Shown here: piece after piece, positions 22,438 through 30,001 of the stretch
How the letters are laid out: each line of letters begins with the position of its first letter
Position numbering within the stretch: position 1 is the stretch's first letter
Assembly (NCBI GenBank): GCA_023382435.1
Contig: JAHDVS010000021.1
Location: 1-40,821 of the forward strand
Reading direction: 5' to 3'
DNA: 40,821 nt
Origin: Thermoleophilia bacterium
GTDB lineage: Bacteria > Actinomycetota > Thermoleophilia > Gaiellales > Gaiellaceae
The notes under the pieces: model-generated
The model's database searches: none
What the model saw: only the letters and a program-made list of their open reading frames with translations
What the model was told of the DNA's origin: nothing
Program-made: the position numbers and the translations under genes

Positions 22438-22896
22438 ATGACCAACGCAACGCTCCACACCAGCATGGGCGAGATCGAGCTCGAGCTCTTCGACGAGGAC
22501 GCGCCCAAGACCGTCGCCAACTTCCTCGAGCTCACCGGCAAGGGCTATTTCGACGGGCTCTCCTTCCACCGGGTGATCCCCGACTTCATGATCCAGGGCG
22601 GCTGCCCGCGCGGGGACGGCACCGGCGGGCCCGGGTACGAGTTCGAGGACGAGCAGAGCGGCCACCCCGTCGCGCGGGGCGCGCTCGCGATGGCGAACCG
22701 TGGGCCGAACACGAACGGCAGCCAGTTCTTTGTCGTCACCGCCGACGCGTGCCCCTGGCTCGACGGCAAGCACACCGTCTTCGGACGCGTCACCGGCGGG
22801 ATGGACGTCGTCGATGCGATCTCGGCCACGCCCCGCGACGGGCGCGACCGTCCGCTCGAGCCCGTCACGCTCGACCGGGTGGGGCTCGAGCCGTGA
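22438..22896 (+). CDS. Peptidyl-prolyl cis-trans isomerase, cyclophilin type
   Basis: 152 residues, a single cyclophilin domain. Signature segments are [31 protein letters not shown] (48-78), where Arg and Phe of FHR are catalytic, [18 protein letters not shown], and the [10 protein letters not shown] loop. It speeds prolyl bond isomerisation in folding proteins, here in the cytoplasm, since no signal peptide is present. The stop overlaps the GTG start of folD (GTGA), so the two form an operon. I chose the ATG at 22438 because the conserved domain begins at once. Confidence 0.95.
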   Translation: MTNATLHTSMGEIELELFDEDAPKTVANFLELTGKGYFDGLSFHRVIPDFMIQGGCPRGDGTGGPGYEFEDEQSGHPVARGALAMANRGPNTNGSQFFVVTADACPWLDGKHTVFGRVTGGMDVVDAISATPRDGRDRPLEPVTLDRVGLEP

Positions 22897-23750
22897 CGGC
22901 CACGCTGATGGATGGGAAGGCGCTCGCCGCGCGGGTGCGACAGGAGGTGGCGGCCGAGGCGGCCGAGCTCGGCCGGCCGATCGGGCTTGCGACCGTCCTC
23001 GTCGGGGACGACCCCGCCTCCCACGTGTACGTCCGCTCGAAGCGCAACGCGTGCGAGGAGGCGGGGATCGACTCGATCCACCACGAGCTGGGCGCCACCA
23101 CGAGCGAGGAAGACGTGCTCGCACTCGTCGCCGACCTCAACGCGGACGGGCGCGTCACCGGCATCCTCGTCCAGCTTCCGCTTCCCGACCAGATCGACGA
23201 GGAGCGCGTGATCCGCGCGATCGCTCCGATCAAGGACGTCGACGGCTTCCACCCCGTCAACGCGGGTCTGCTCCTCCAGGGCACGCCGACGCTGCTGCCC
23301 GCCACCCCGGCCGGGATCATGGAGCTGCTTGCGACCCACGACGTCCAGCTCCAGGGCGCCCGGGCGGTTGTCGTCGGGCGTTCCAACATCGTCGGCAAGC
23401 CCGTGTCGCTCTTGCTGCTCATGCAGCACGCGACCGTGACGATCTGTCACAGCCGAACGCGCGATCTCGTGGCCGTCTGCCGGGAGGCGGACGTGCTCGT
23501 CGCCGCCGTCGGCAAGCCCGACGCCGTCACGGCCGAGATGGTCAAGCCGGGGGCAACCGTGATCGACGTCGGCATCAACCGCGTCGACGGGCGGCTCGTC
23601 GGGGACGTGGCCGAGGACGCCCGCGAGGTCGCCGGCCTGCTCACTCCCGTGCCGGGCGGGGTGGGACCGATGACGATCGCCGAGCTGCTCCGCAACACCG
23701 TCAAAGCGGCGCGCTACCAGACCGGCGCCCTTGCCTTCCCGCGGCTCTGA
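22893..23750 (+). CDS. folD: Methylenetetrahydrofolate dehydrogenase / methenyltetrahydrofolate cyclohydrolase
   Basis: 285 residues, the usual FolD length. It interconverts 5,10-methylene-, methenyl- and 10-formyl-tetrahydrofolate with NADP. The catalytic Lys50 lies in [55 protein letters not shown] (nucleotide site) and [19 protein letters not shown] are all family signatures. It is translationally coupled to the cyclophilin gene. It supplies one-carbon units for purine and methionine synthesis. The DmdA-like protein about 9 kb away would feed the same folate pool. Confidence 0.97.
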   Translation: MTATLMDGKALAARVRQEVAAEAAELGRPIGLATVLVGDDPASHVYVRSKRNACEEAGIDSIHHELGATTSEEDVLALVADLNADGRVTGILVQLPLPDQIDEERVIRAIAPIKDVDGFHPVNAGLLLQGTPTLLPATPAGIMELLATHDVQLQGARAVVVGRSNIVGKPVSLLLLMQHATVTICHSRTRDLVAVCREADVLVAAVGKPDAVTAEMVKPGATVIDVGINRVDGRLVGDVAEDAREVAGLLTPVPGGVGPMTIAELLRNTVKAARYQTGALAFPRL

Positions 23751-23753
23751 CGT

Positions 23754-23759
23754 TATCGT
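23754..23759 (+). promoter_or_regulatory. Putative -10 box of the third csp gene
   Basis: TATCGT right after the folD stop codon predicts a leader of about 69 bases before the TTG at 23835, the same leader length as the two other csp genes. Confidence 0.45.
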
Positions 23760-23834
23760 CCCAGCCGCCGCGGCCCGCGGCGCATGTCGGGGGGACGGCT
23801 CGGTGCCGGGCCCCAGTTCGCTGAAGGAGGAGCC

Positions 23835-24038
23835 TTGGCACAGGGCACGGTGAAATGGTTCTCGAACGAGAAGGGCTACGGGTTCATCGAGCGGGAGGAC
23901 GGCGACGACGTTTTCGTCCACTTCTCCGCGATCACGATGGACGGGTACAAGTCCCTCCGCGAGGGCCAGAGCGTCGAGTTCGAAGTCGTCGAGGGCGCGA
24001 AGGGTCTCCAGGCCGCGAACGTCCAGGCGAGCGTCTGA
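23835..24038 (+). CDS. Cold-shock protein (CspA family)
   Basis: 67 residues with the cold-shock domain starting [23 protein letters not shown]1 is KGYGFI and RNP2 DVFVHFSAI, both canonical. The start is TTG at 23835, set by AAGGAGGAG a few bases upstream and by alignment with other Csp N-termini. It lies 84 bases after folD and is followed 20 bases after the stop by a perfect 26-base palindrome. This is the third csp in the window; its acidic mid-part (REDGDD) differs from that of the other two. Confidence 0.95.
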   Translation: MAQGTVKWFSNEKGYGFIEREDGDDVFVHFSAITMDGYKSLREGQSVEFEVVEGAKGLQAANVQASV

Positions 24039-24058
24039 CACGGCGCGCAGCGGGTTTT

Positions 24059-24084
24059 CGACGGGCCCCGTACGGGGCCCGTCG
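24059..24084 (+). terminator. Perfect 26-base palindrome after csp
   Basis: A self-complementary 26-base sequence (CGACGGGCCCCGTACGGGGC onward) lies between csp and gatC. It would form a strong hairpin, although only a short T stretch (TTTT) precedes it and none follows. Position and stability suggest a transcription end or an mRNA 3' barrier. Confidence 0.6.
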
Positions 24085-24100
24085 CGTTCCCGGACGTGAC

Positions 24101-24106
24101 TAGACT
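24101..24106 (+). promoter_or_regulatory. Putative -10 box of the gatCAB operon
   Basis: TAGACT ends nine bases before the ATG of gatC and three before an in-frame TTG. It is identical to the box before the DNA methyltransferase gene. Confidence 0.5.
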
Positions 24107-24115
24107 CCGTTGCCG

Positions 24116-24400
24116 ATGGCCATCACCCGCGAGCAGGTCCTGCACGTCGCCCGCCTCGCGCGCCTCCGGATTCCGGAGGGCGAGGTCGAGGCGGTGCAGG
24201 CGCAGCTCGGCGCCATTCTCGACGCGGTCTCCAAGGTCTCCGAGCTCGACCTCGCGGGTGCCGAGCCGACCTCGCACCCGCTCGACCTCGTCAACACCTG
24301 GGACGAGGACATCTCCCGCCCGTCGCTTCCCCGCGAGGAGGCGCTCGCGAATGCCCCCGACCCGGCCGAGAACGCGTTCCGCGTCCCGAGCGCCGGATGA
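24116..24400 (+). CDS. gatC: Asp-tRNA(Asn)/Glu-tRNA(Gln) amidotransferase subunit C
   Basis: 94 residues, typical GatC. It begins MAITREQVLHVARLARLRIPEGE, has a middle helix (QAQLGAILDAVSKVSELDL), and ends with the conserved LREDE-like stretch here read as TWDEDISRPSLPREEALANAPD. GatC wraps around GatA and stabilises the complex. It starts the gatC-gatA-gatB operon; its TGA overlaps the gatA ATG. ATG at 24116 is preferred to an in-frame TTG six bases earlier. No Shine-Dalgarno site is seen. Confidence 0.95.
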   Translation: MAITREQVLHVARLARLRIPEGEVEAVQAQLGAILDAVSKVSELDLAGAEPTSHPLDLVNTWDEDISRPSLPREEALANAPDPAENAFRVPSAG

Positions 24401-25806
24401 CGCTCGACACGCTCCGGCTCACCGCCGAGGAGACCGCGGGTCTGATCGAACGGCGGGAGGTCTCGCCGCGCGAGCTGACCGGCGCATACATGCGGGCGAT
24501 CGATGAGCGTGACGGCGAGTTGCACGCCTACCTCCACGTCGCGGGCGAGATCGGCCCCGGTGTGCCGATCGCGATCAAGGACTGCATCACCACGAGCGGC
24601 GTCCCCACCACCGCCGGCTCTCGCATCCTCCAGGGGTACGTGCCGGTGTTCGACTCGACCGTGTTCGCGCGCTGCCGGGCGATGGGGCTGCCGCTGATCG
24701 GGAAATCGAACATGGACGAGTTCGCCATGGGCTCCTCGACGGAGAACTCGGCGTACGGGCCCTCCCGCAACCCCTGGGATCCCGAGCGCGTCCCCGGTGG
24801 CTCTTCCGGCGGGTCGGCCGCGGCCGTGGCCGGCGGGCTCGCGCCCTGGGCGCTCGGCTCGGACACCGGCGGCTCGATCAAGCAGCCGGCGGCGCTGTGC
24901 GGCCTCGTCGGGCTTCGTCCCACCTACGGGACGGTCTCCCGCTACGGGGTGATTGCGTTCGCCTCGAGCCTCGACCAGGTCGGCCCGATCACGAGGACCG
25001 TGCGCGACAACGCGTGGCTGTACTCGATCATCGCCGGTCGCGACCCGCTCGACTCGACCACCGTCGACCTGCCCGAGCAGGTGCGCGTGCCGACCGCGGA
25101 GAGCCTGAACGGACTCAGGGTCGGCGTGCCCCGGGAGCTGAACGAGGCCGAGGGGATCGAGCCGGGCGTGACCGCGTCCGTTCAGCGCGCGATCGCGCTC
25201 GCGGAGGAGCTCGGCGCCGAGGTGGGGGAGGTGTCCCTGCCTCGGTCGGTCGAGTACGGGCTCGCCTGCTACTACCTGATCGCGCCGGCCGAGGCGAGCT
25301 CGAACCTCGCCCGCTACGACGGTGTCCGCTACGGCTACCGGGCCGAGGCGCCGGCCGACCTGCTCGACCTGTACGAGCGCACCCGCTGGGAGGGGTTCGG
25401 GGCCGAGTCGCGCCGGCGGATCCTGCTCGGTACGTACGCGCTCTCCGCCGGCTACTACGACGCGTTCTACGGGCAGGCGCAGAAAGTGCGGACACTGATC
25501 GGACAGGAGTTCGCGGCCGCGTTCGAGCGCTACGACCTGCTCGTCAGCCCGACGTCACCGACGGTCGCCTTCCGGATCGGGGAGAAGGCCGAGAACCCGC
25601 TCGCCATGTACCTCTCCGATGTGCTTACGATCCCGCCGAACATGGCCGGGCTGCCCGGGCTGAACATCCCGTGCGGGCTCTCCGAGGGCCTGCCGGTCGG
25701 GCTCCAGCTGATCGGCCCGCAGTTCTCCGAGAACCTGCTCTTCGCCGCCGGCCACGCGCTGGAGCGGGCGATCGGCTTCGATCCCGTCCCGGAGCGGCTG
25801 CGATGA
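24397..25806 (+). CDS. gatA: Asp-tRNA(Asn)/Glu-tRNA(Gln) amidotransferase subunit A
   Basis: 469 residues, amidase-signature enzyme. The Ser-cisSer-Lys triad is intact: Lys61 (IAIKDC), Ser136 (GGSSGGS) and Ser160 (SDTGGSIKQPA). It releases ammonia from glutamine for transfer to mischarged Glu-tRNA(Gln) or Asp-tRNA(Asn) by GatB. The Y-Y-L-I-A-P-A-E-A-S-S-N-L-ARYDG stretch marks it as GatA and not a general amidase. It is coupled by ATGA overlaps to gatC upstream and gatB downstream. Confidence 0.97.
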   Translation: MTLDTLRLTAEETAGLIERREVSPRELTGAYMRAIDERDGELHAYLHVAGEIGPGVPIAIKDCITTSGVPTTAGSRILQGYVPVFDSTVFARCRAMGLPLIGKSNMDEFAMGSSTENSAYGPSRNPWDPERVPGGSSGGSAAAVAGGLAPWALGSDTGGSIKQPAALCGLVGLRPTYGTVSRYGVIAFASSLDQVGPITRTVRDNAWLYSIIAGRDPLDSTTVDLPEQVRVPTAESLNGLRVGVPRELNEAEGIEPGVTASVQRAIALAEELGAEVGEVSLPRSVEYGLACYYLIAPAEASSNLARYDGVRYGYRAEAPADLLDLYERTRWEGFGAESRRRILLGTYALSAGYYDAFYGQAQKVRTLIGQEFAAAFERYDLLVSPTSPTVAFRIGEKAENPLAMYLSDVLTIPPNMAGLPGLNIPCGLSEGLPVGLQLIGPQFSENLLFAAGHALERAIGFDPVPERLR

Positions 25807-27203
25807 CGTGGGAGCCCGTGATCGGCCTCGAGATCCACGTCCAGCTGAAGACGCGCACGAAGATGTTCTGCCGCTGCGCGAACGTGTGGGGGGAGGACCC
25901 GAACACGCGCACCTGCCCGGTCTGCCTCGCCCACCCCGGCGTGCTGCCGGTGCCGAACCGCCGGGCGATCGAGTGGACGGTCAAGCTCGGGCTCGCGCTC
26001 GGCTGCGAGGTCGCGCCGCGCGCCGTCTTCGCGCGCAAGAACTACTTCTACCCCGATCTGCCCAAGGGCTACCAGATCTCCCAGTACGAGCAGCCGCTGT
26101 GCGGGCCCGGTCGGTTCGTCGTGCCGGGCCCCGCCGGCGACCACGAGATCGGGATCGTGCGCGCCCACCTCGAGGAGGACGCGGCGAAGACGATCCACGT
26201 CGGCGGCGCCGCCGGACGGATCCACGGCGCCGAGACGTCGCTGGTCGACTTCAACCGCGGCGGGACACCGCTCGTCGAGATCGTGTCCGAGCCGGACCTG
26301 CGGTCGGCCGAGCAGGCCAAGCGTTTCCTCCAGCTCCTGCGCCAGACCGTTGTCGAGCTTGGCATCTCCGACGCGGAGATGGAGAAGGGATCGCTGCGCT
26401 GCGACGCCAACGTGTCGGTGCGCCGCGCCGGCGAGGCCGGGTACCGCACCAAGACCGAGTTGAAGAACATGAACTCGTTCACGTTCGTCGCCCGTGGGAT
26501 CGAGGCGGAGGTGGAACGCCAGATCGCGACCTACGAGGCGGGGGGCGAGGTCGTGCAGGAGACGCTCCACTTCGACCCGCAAACCGGGTCGATCACGCCG
26601 CTGCGCTCGAAGGAGGAGGCGGACGATTACCGCTACTTCCCGGAGCCCGATCTCGTCCCGGTCGCGCCGCCCGCCGAGCTCGTCGCGAGCCTCGCGGCCG
26701 CGATCCCGGAGCTGCCGGGCGCGCGGATCCGCCGGCTCGAGCAGGAGATCGGCTTCGACCTCGCGGAGGGTCTCGTCACGAGCGGCCGGGACCGGCTCTA
26801 CGAGCGCGTCGAGGGCGACCGCCGCGCCGTCGCGAACGTGATCATGAACCAGCTCGCCGGTGCCGGCGTCGACACGGAGCGGGTCGACCCGGCCGAGCTC
26901 GGACGGCTGATCGAGGCGCGCGAGCGGATGCCGCGGACCGTCTTCGACGAGGCGATCGGCAGGGCGGCCGAGCCGGGCTTCTCCGCTGCCCCGTACCTCG
27001 AGCAGCAGGCGGTGTCGGACGCGGGCGAGCTCGAGCCCGCGATCTCGGCGGTACTGGCCGCCCACCCGGACCAGGTGGCCGCCTACCGTGGCGGCAAGGA
27101 CGGCCTGCTCGGCTTCTTCGTCGGCCAGGTGATGAAGGCGACCGGCGGCAAGGCGAACGCGCGGGTCGTCAGCGAGCTCGTCCGCGAGCGTCTCGGCGCG
27201 TAG
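25803..27203 (+). CDS. gatB: Asp-tRNA(Asn)/Glu-tRNA(Gln) amidotransferase subunit B
   Basis: 466 residues. The cradle domain begins WEPVIGLEIHVQLKTRTKMFC; zinc ligands are Cys23, Cys25, Cys38 and Cys41 (CRC and CPVC). YPDLPKGYQISQYEQPLC, DFNRGGTPLVEIVSEPD and RTKTELKNMNSF are GatB signatures. The C-terminal helical and YqeY-like tail (GKDGLLGFFVGQVMKATGGKANARVVSELVRERL) binds tRNA. It activates the tRNA-bound acid with ATP and adds ammonia from GatA. Start ATG 25803 overlaps the gatA stop. Its 3' end overlaps the convergent membrane-protein gene by 35 bases. Confidence 0.97.
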   Translation: MTWEPVIGLEIHVQLKTRTKMFCRCANVWGEDPNTRTCPVCLAHPGVLPVPNRRAIEWTVKLGLALGCEVAPRAVFARKNYFYPDLPKGYQISQYEQPLCGPGRFVVPGPAGDHEIGIVRAHLEEDAAKTIHVGGAAGRIHGAETSLVDFNRGGTPLVEIVSEPDLRSAEQAKRFLQLLRQTVVELGISDAEMEKGSLRCDANVSVRRAGEAGYRTKTELKNMNSFTFVARGIEAEVERQIATYEAGGEVVQETLHFDPQTGSITPLRSKEEADDYRYFPEPDLVPVAPPAELVASLAAAIPELPGARIRRLEQEIGFDLAEGLVTSGRDRLYERVEGDRRAVANVIMNQLAGAGVDTERVDPAELGRLIEARERMPRTVFDEAIGRAAEPGFSAAPYLEQQAVSDAGELEPAISAVLAAHPDQVAAYRGGKDGLLGFFVGQVMKATGGKANARVVSELVRERLGA

Positions 27204-27909
27204 AGCAGCCTCCGCGAGACCGGGTCTCCTCTGTCAAGGGGTCGGGCCCCTCCAGCGGGGCTCGACGATTCCCGACGCGATCGTCACGGGGCGGCCGCGT
27301 CGAGGCGACGAAGCCGCCGTAGAGGAGCAGGGCGGCGGCGGCGACGAACGCGGCCGTCTCGGCCTCGCCGAGGCCCGCGACCGCGCTGCCCGCCGCGGCG
27401 ACGGCGACGCCGGCGAGCAGGAGCACGTTTGCGAGCGGGCGGCGGCGCAGCGTCACGAGCGCGACCGCGACGACCGCCACGGTGCCGGCCGCGTTGCCCG
27501 CGATCGCGACGACGCGGGCCGGGAAGAGCTCCAGGTGCTCCTGGGCCTGCGGGATCGACGAGCCCGTGACCGGGCTCGTCAGCGGCGCTGCGAGGGCCAC
27601 GCCGATCGCGAGGCCCACGTACACGAGCCCCACCGGCGCCGCCAGCCTTCGCCCGGCGAGGAGCAGCGAGCCGACCCCGAGCAGCGGTGCCGTGAGCAGC
27701 CCGCCGAACAGGTAGTAGACACGGAACGCCCGGTCGTCCCAGCCGGCCGCCGCGCCCCAGGCGAGCGCGCCAGCCGCGATCGCGTACGCGGCCAGCGATG
27801 CCGACCAGGCGGCCAGGGCCGGGGCGCGCCGCGCCCGGTAGCGTCCGGCCAGGTCGCCGGCGAGCCGCAGCGCGAGCAGCGCGGCGGCGAACGCGAGCAG
27901 AGTCTCCAC
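27169..27909 (-). CDS. Hypothetical polytopic membrane protein
   Basis: 246 residues from GTG at 27909. About seven hydrophobic helices are visible: TLLAFAAALLALRLAGDLAG, AWSASLAAYAIAAGALAWGA, YYLFGGLLTAPLLGVGSLLLAG, APVGLVYVGLAIGVALA, VVAIAGNAAGTVAVVAVALV, LANVLLLAGVAVAAAGSAVAG and AAFVAAAALLLYGGFVA. A basic cytoplasmic tail of about 40 residues follows. I do not recognise the family. The tail overlaps the end of gatB on the other strand by 35 bases and contains a second copy of the AGGGGTCnG-type palindrome; the gene may be shorter in relatives. It is divergent from the DnaJ-like gene. Helix count and GC-rich third positions support a real gene. Confidence 0.75.
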   Translation of the reverse strand: METLLAFAAALLALRLAGDLAGRYRARRAPALAAWSASLAAYAIAAGALAWGAAAGWDDRAFRVYYLFGGLLTAPLLGVGSLLLAGRRLAAPVGLVYVGLAIGVALAAPLTSPVTGSSIPQAQEHLELFPARVVAIAGNAAGTVAVVAVALVTLRRRPLANVLLLAGVAVAAAGSAVAGLGEAETAAFVAAAALLLYGGFVASTRPPRDDRVGNRRAPLEGPDPLTEETRSRGGCSTRRDARGRAR

Positions 27910-27947
27910 GCGCGGAAGCGTAGAGGGGTGCCGGCAGACGCCGCCTG

Positions 27948-27953
27948 TACGCT
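27948..27953 (+). promoter_or_regulatory. Putative -10 box, DnaJ-like gene
   Basis: TACGCT ends ten bases before the GTG at 27964. The identical TACGCT precedes the class V aminotransferase gene. Confidence 0.45.
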
Positions 27954-27963
27954 GTCGTGCCAG

Positions 27964-28770
27964 GTGATCGCGCGCGCGAAACGCGACTACTACGCCGTGC
28001 TCGGCGTCCCGCGGGACGCCGGGCGCGACGCCATCAGGAAGGCCTACCGGAGACTCGCCAGCGAGTACCACCCGGACATCTCCGACGACCCGCGCGCCGA
28101 CGAGCGCTTCCGCGAGATCGCCGAGGCCTACGAGGTGCTGTCACGGCCCGAGTCGAGAGCCCGCTACGACCGCCTTGGCCACCGGCGGGGCACGACGGGG
28201 CTCGGGCGGCGATCGGCCGCAGGGCTCTTCGACGATCTCTTTGGCGGCGCCCCGCCGGGGTCGCCCCCGCGCCCCCGGCAGCGGGGAGGCGACGTCACCG
28301 TGCCGGTCAAGCTTGCGTCCGCGGACGCCGAGCAGGGCGGGCGGCGCGGTGTCCGCTACACGGCCGAGGCCGTCTGCGATGGCTGTGCGGGGACCGGCAC
28401 CGGCCCGGGTGGCGCGCGCTGCACGTGCCCCGCATGCCAGGGGGCGGGGTACGTGCGAGAGGCCGGGGCGAGCCGGGCAGGGCCGGTTCTGCGCTTCCAG
28501 CCGTGCGGTACGTGCCGGGGCGCCGGACGCATCGCAACCGTCCCCTGCTCCGAGTGTGGCGGCGCCGGCCGGCTCGACGAGGAGCGAGCGCTGCTCGTGA
28601 GCGTTCCCCCCGGCGCTCGCGACGGCGACGTCCTCACCATTCCCGGCGCCGGGCACGCGGGCGGAGCGGGCGGCGAGCCCGGCGACCTGCGCGTCGAGTG
28701 GCACGTGACCGCGGCGCCCGCCGGGCCACGGGGCCTCCTCGGCCGTCGCGTTCGCGCGCGCGGCCGCTGA
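27964..28770 (+). CDS. DnaJ-like co-chaperone, short C-terminus
   Basis: 268 residues, against about 375 for full DnaJ. The J domain (residues 7-71) has HPD at 36-38, which stimulates DnaK ATPase. A short Gly/Phe-rich link follows, then part of CTD I and a zinc region with four CxxCxGxG units (CDGCAGTG, CPACQGAG, CGTCRGAG, CSECGGAG). The C-terminus breaks off after DLRVEWHVTAAPAG with a short Arg-rich end, so the second half of the substrate-binding domain and the dimerisation helix are absent. Other frames do not restore them. It starts at GTG 27964. No dnaK or grpE lies nearby, so it is probably a secondary J-protein rather than the main DnaJ. Confidence 0.88.
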   Translation: MIARAKRDYYAVLGVPRDAGRDAIRKAYRRLASEYHPDISDDPRADERFREIAEAYEVLSRPESRARYDRLGHRRGTTGLGRRSAAGLFDDLFGGAPPGSPPRPRQRGGDVTVPVKLASADAEQGGRRGVRYTAEAVCDGCAGTGTGPGGARCTCPACQGAGYVREAGASRAGPVLRFQPCGTCRGAGRIATVPCSECGGAGRLDEERALLVSVPPGARDGDVLTIPGAGHAGGAGGEPGDLRVEWHVTAAPAGPRGLLGRRVRARGR

Positions 28771-28816
28771 CGGGGCCCGCAAGCGCCTCGGGTGCGGCCG
28801 AAGCCCGGCCTTGGGT

Positions 28817-28822
28817 TACGCT
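28817..28822 (+). promoter_or_regulatory. Putative -10 box, aminotransferase-serA operon
   Basis: TACGCT ends six bases before the GTG at 28829, so transcription should begin at the start codon. This fixes GTG 28829 as start rather than the in-frame TTG at 28811. Confidence 0.55.
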
Positions 28823-28828
28823 CAGGGC

Positions 28829-30001
28829 GTGACATCCAGCAAGGGCTACCTGATGACGCCGGGCCCCACGCCGATCCCGCCCGCGGTCGAGGCGGCGATG
28901 GCGTTGCCGGTCATCTACCACCGCGGCGCGGAGTTCCAGGAGGTGCTGGCCCGCGTGCTCGCCCGGCTCCGCGGCGTGTTCCGCACGAGCGGCGACGTCG
29001 TTCTCTTCACCGCCTCGGGCAGCGGCGCCATGGAGTCCGCGGTCGCGAACCTCTGCTCGCCCGGTGACCCGGTGTTGGTGGTCTCGGCCGGGAACTTCGG
29101 CGAGCGCTGGGCGCAGATCGCCAGGAGCTACGGGCTCGACGTCGACCATCTGCGCGTTCCGTGGGGGGAGGCACCCGATCCCGACGCCGTCGCGGAGCGT
29201 CTCGCCGGGCGCCGCTCGCGGGTCGTCTACTGCACGCACAGCGAGACGTCGACCGGCGTGGTCGCGGACGTGGAGGCGATCGCAGCCCGCGCCCGCGCCG
29301 CCGGAGCTCTCACCGTCGTCGACGCGATCTCCTGCCTCGGCGCCGTGCCGCTCGAGCCGGACGCCTGGGGCATCGACGTTGTCGTCTCCGGCTCCCAGAA
29401 AGCCTTGATGACGCCGCCGGGGCTCGCGTTTGCGTCGGTATCCGAGGCCGCGCGCGCGGCGGCCGCTGTCGCCACCTCGCCTCGCTTCTACCTCGACTGG
29501 GAGCGCGCGCTGCGGTCGCAGGTCGAGGCGCGCACGCCGTTCACGCCCGCTGTCTCCCTCGTGCGCGGCCTCGACGTCGCGCTCGAGCTGCTGCTCGCAG
29601 ACGGCCTCGAGGCAGCCTGGGAGCGATCTCGCTTGCTCGGCCGGGCATGTCGTGCCGGGGTGAGAGCGGCCGGTCTCGAGCTGTTCTCGCCCGATCACGA
29701 CAGCTCCGCGGTCGTGACCGCGATCCGCGTTCCCGACGGCGTCGACGGCGCCGCGATCGTCCGCTCGATGCGGGAGCGCTCCGGCGTCACGGCTGCCGGA
29801 GGGCAGGGCGAGCTGAAGGGGAGGATCGTCCGCATCGGCCACATCGGCTACGTCGACATCGACGACGTCGCCGCCGCCCTCGACGCGCTCGAGCTCGCGT
29901 TCGCCGAGGCCGGCAGCGCGGTCGAGCGGGGTGTCGCCGCTCGTAGCGCGCGCGCAGCCCACGATGCTGCTGCTGCGCGCGCCGGCAGACCCGGATCGTG
30001 A
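28829..30001 (+). CDS. Class V aminotransferase (alanine-glyoxylate / serine-pyruvate type), probable phosphoserine aminotransferase
   Basis: 390 residues, PLP fold type I, class V. It begins MTPGPTPIPPAVEAAM, a hallmark of the SPT/AGT group. The PLP lysine is Lys191 in SGSQKALMTPPG; ASGSGAMES and DAISCLGAVPLEPDAWGIDVV hold the cofactor. Family members move amino groups between alanine or serine and glyoxylate or pyruvate. Because its stop overlaps the serA start (GTGA), I infer that it works as the phosphoserine aminotransferase of serine synthesis, a role taken by this group in lineages without SerC. A tail of about 25 residues (ARSARAAHDAAAARAGRPG) extends past the family end. Confidence 0.9.
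   Translation: MTSSKGYLMTPGPTPIPPAVEAAMALPVIYHRGAEFQEVLARVLARLRGVFRTSGDVVLFTASGSGAMESAVANLCSPGDPVLVVSAGNFGERWAQIARSYGLDVDHLRVPWGEAPDPDAVAERLAGRRSRVVYCTHSETSTGVVADVEAIAARARAAGALTVVDAISCLGAVPLEPDAWGIDVVVSGSQKALMTPPGLAFASVSEAARAAAAVATSPRFYLDWERALRSQVEARTPFTPAVSLVRGLDVALELLLADGLEAAWERSRLLGRACRAGVRAAGLELFSPDHDSSAVVTAIRVPDGVDGAAIVRSMRERSGVTAAGGQGELKGRIVRIGHIGYVDIDDVAAALDALELAFAEAGSAVERGVAARSARAAHDAAAARAGRPGS

Noticed and set aside
28600-28830. Frameshift explaining the short DnaJ-like protein
   Set aside because: Neither of the other two frames after 28700 shows DnaJ C-terminal sequence, and the aminotransferase promoter starts about 50 bases after the stop.
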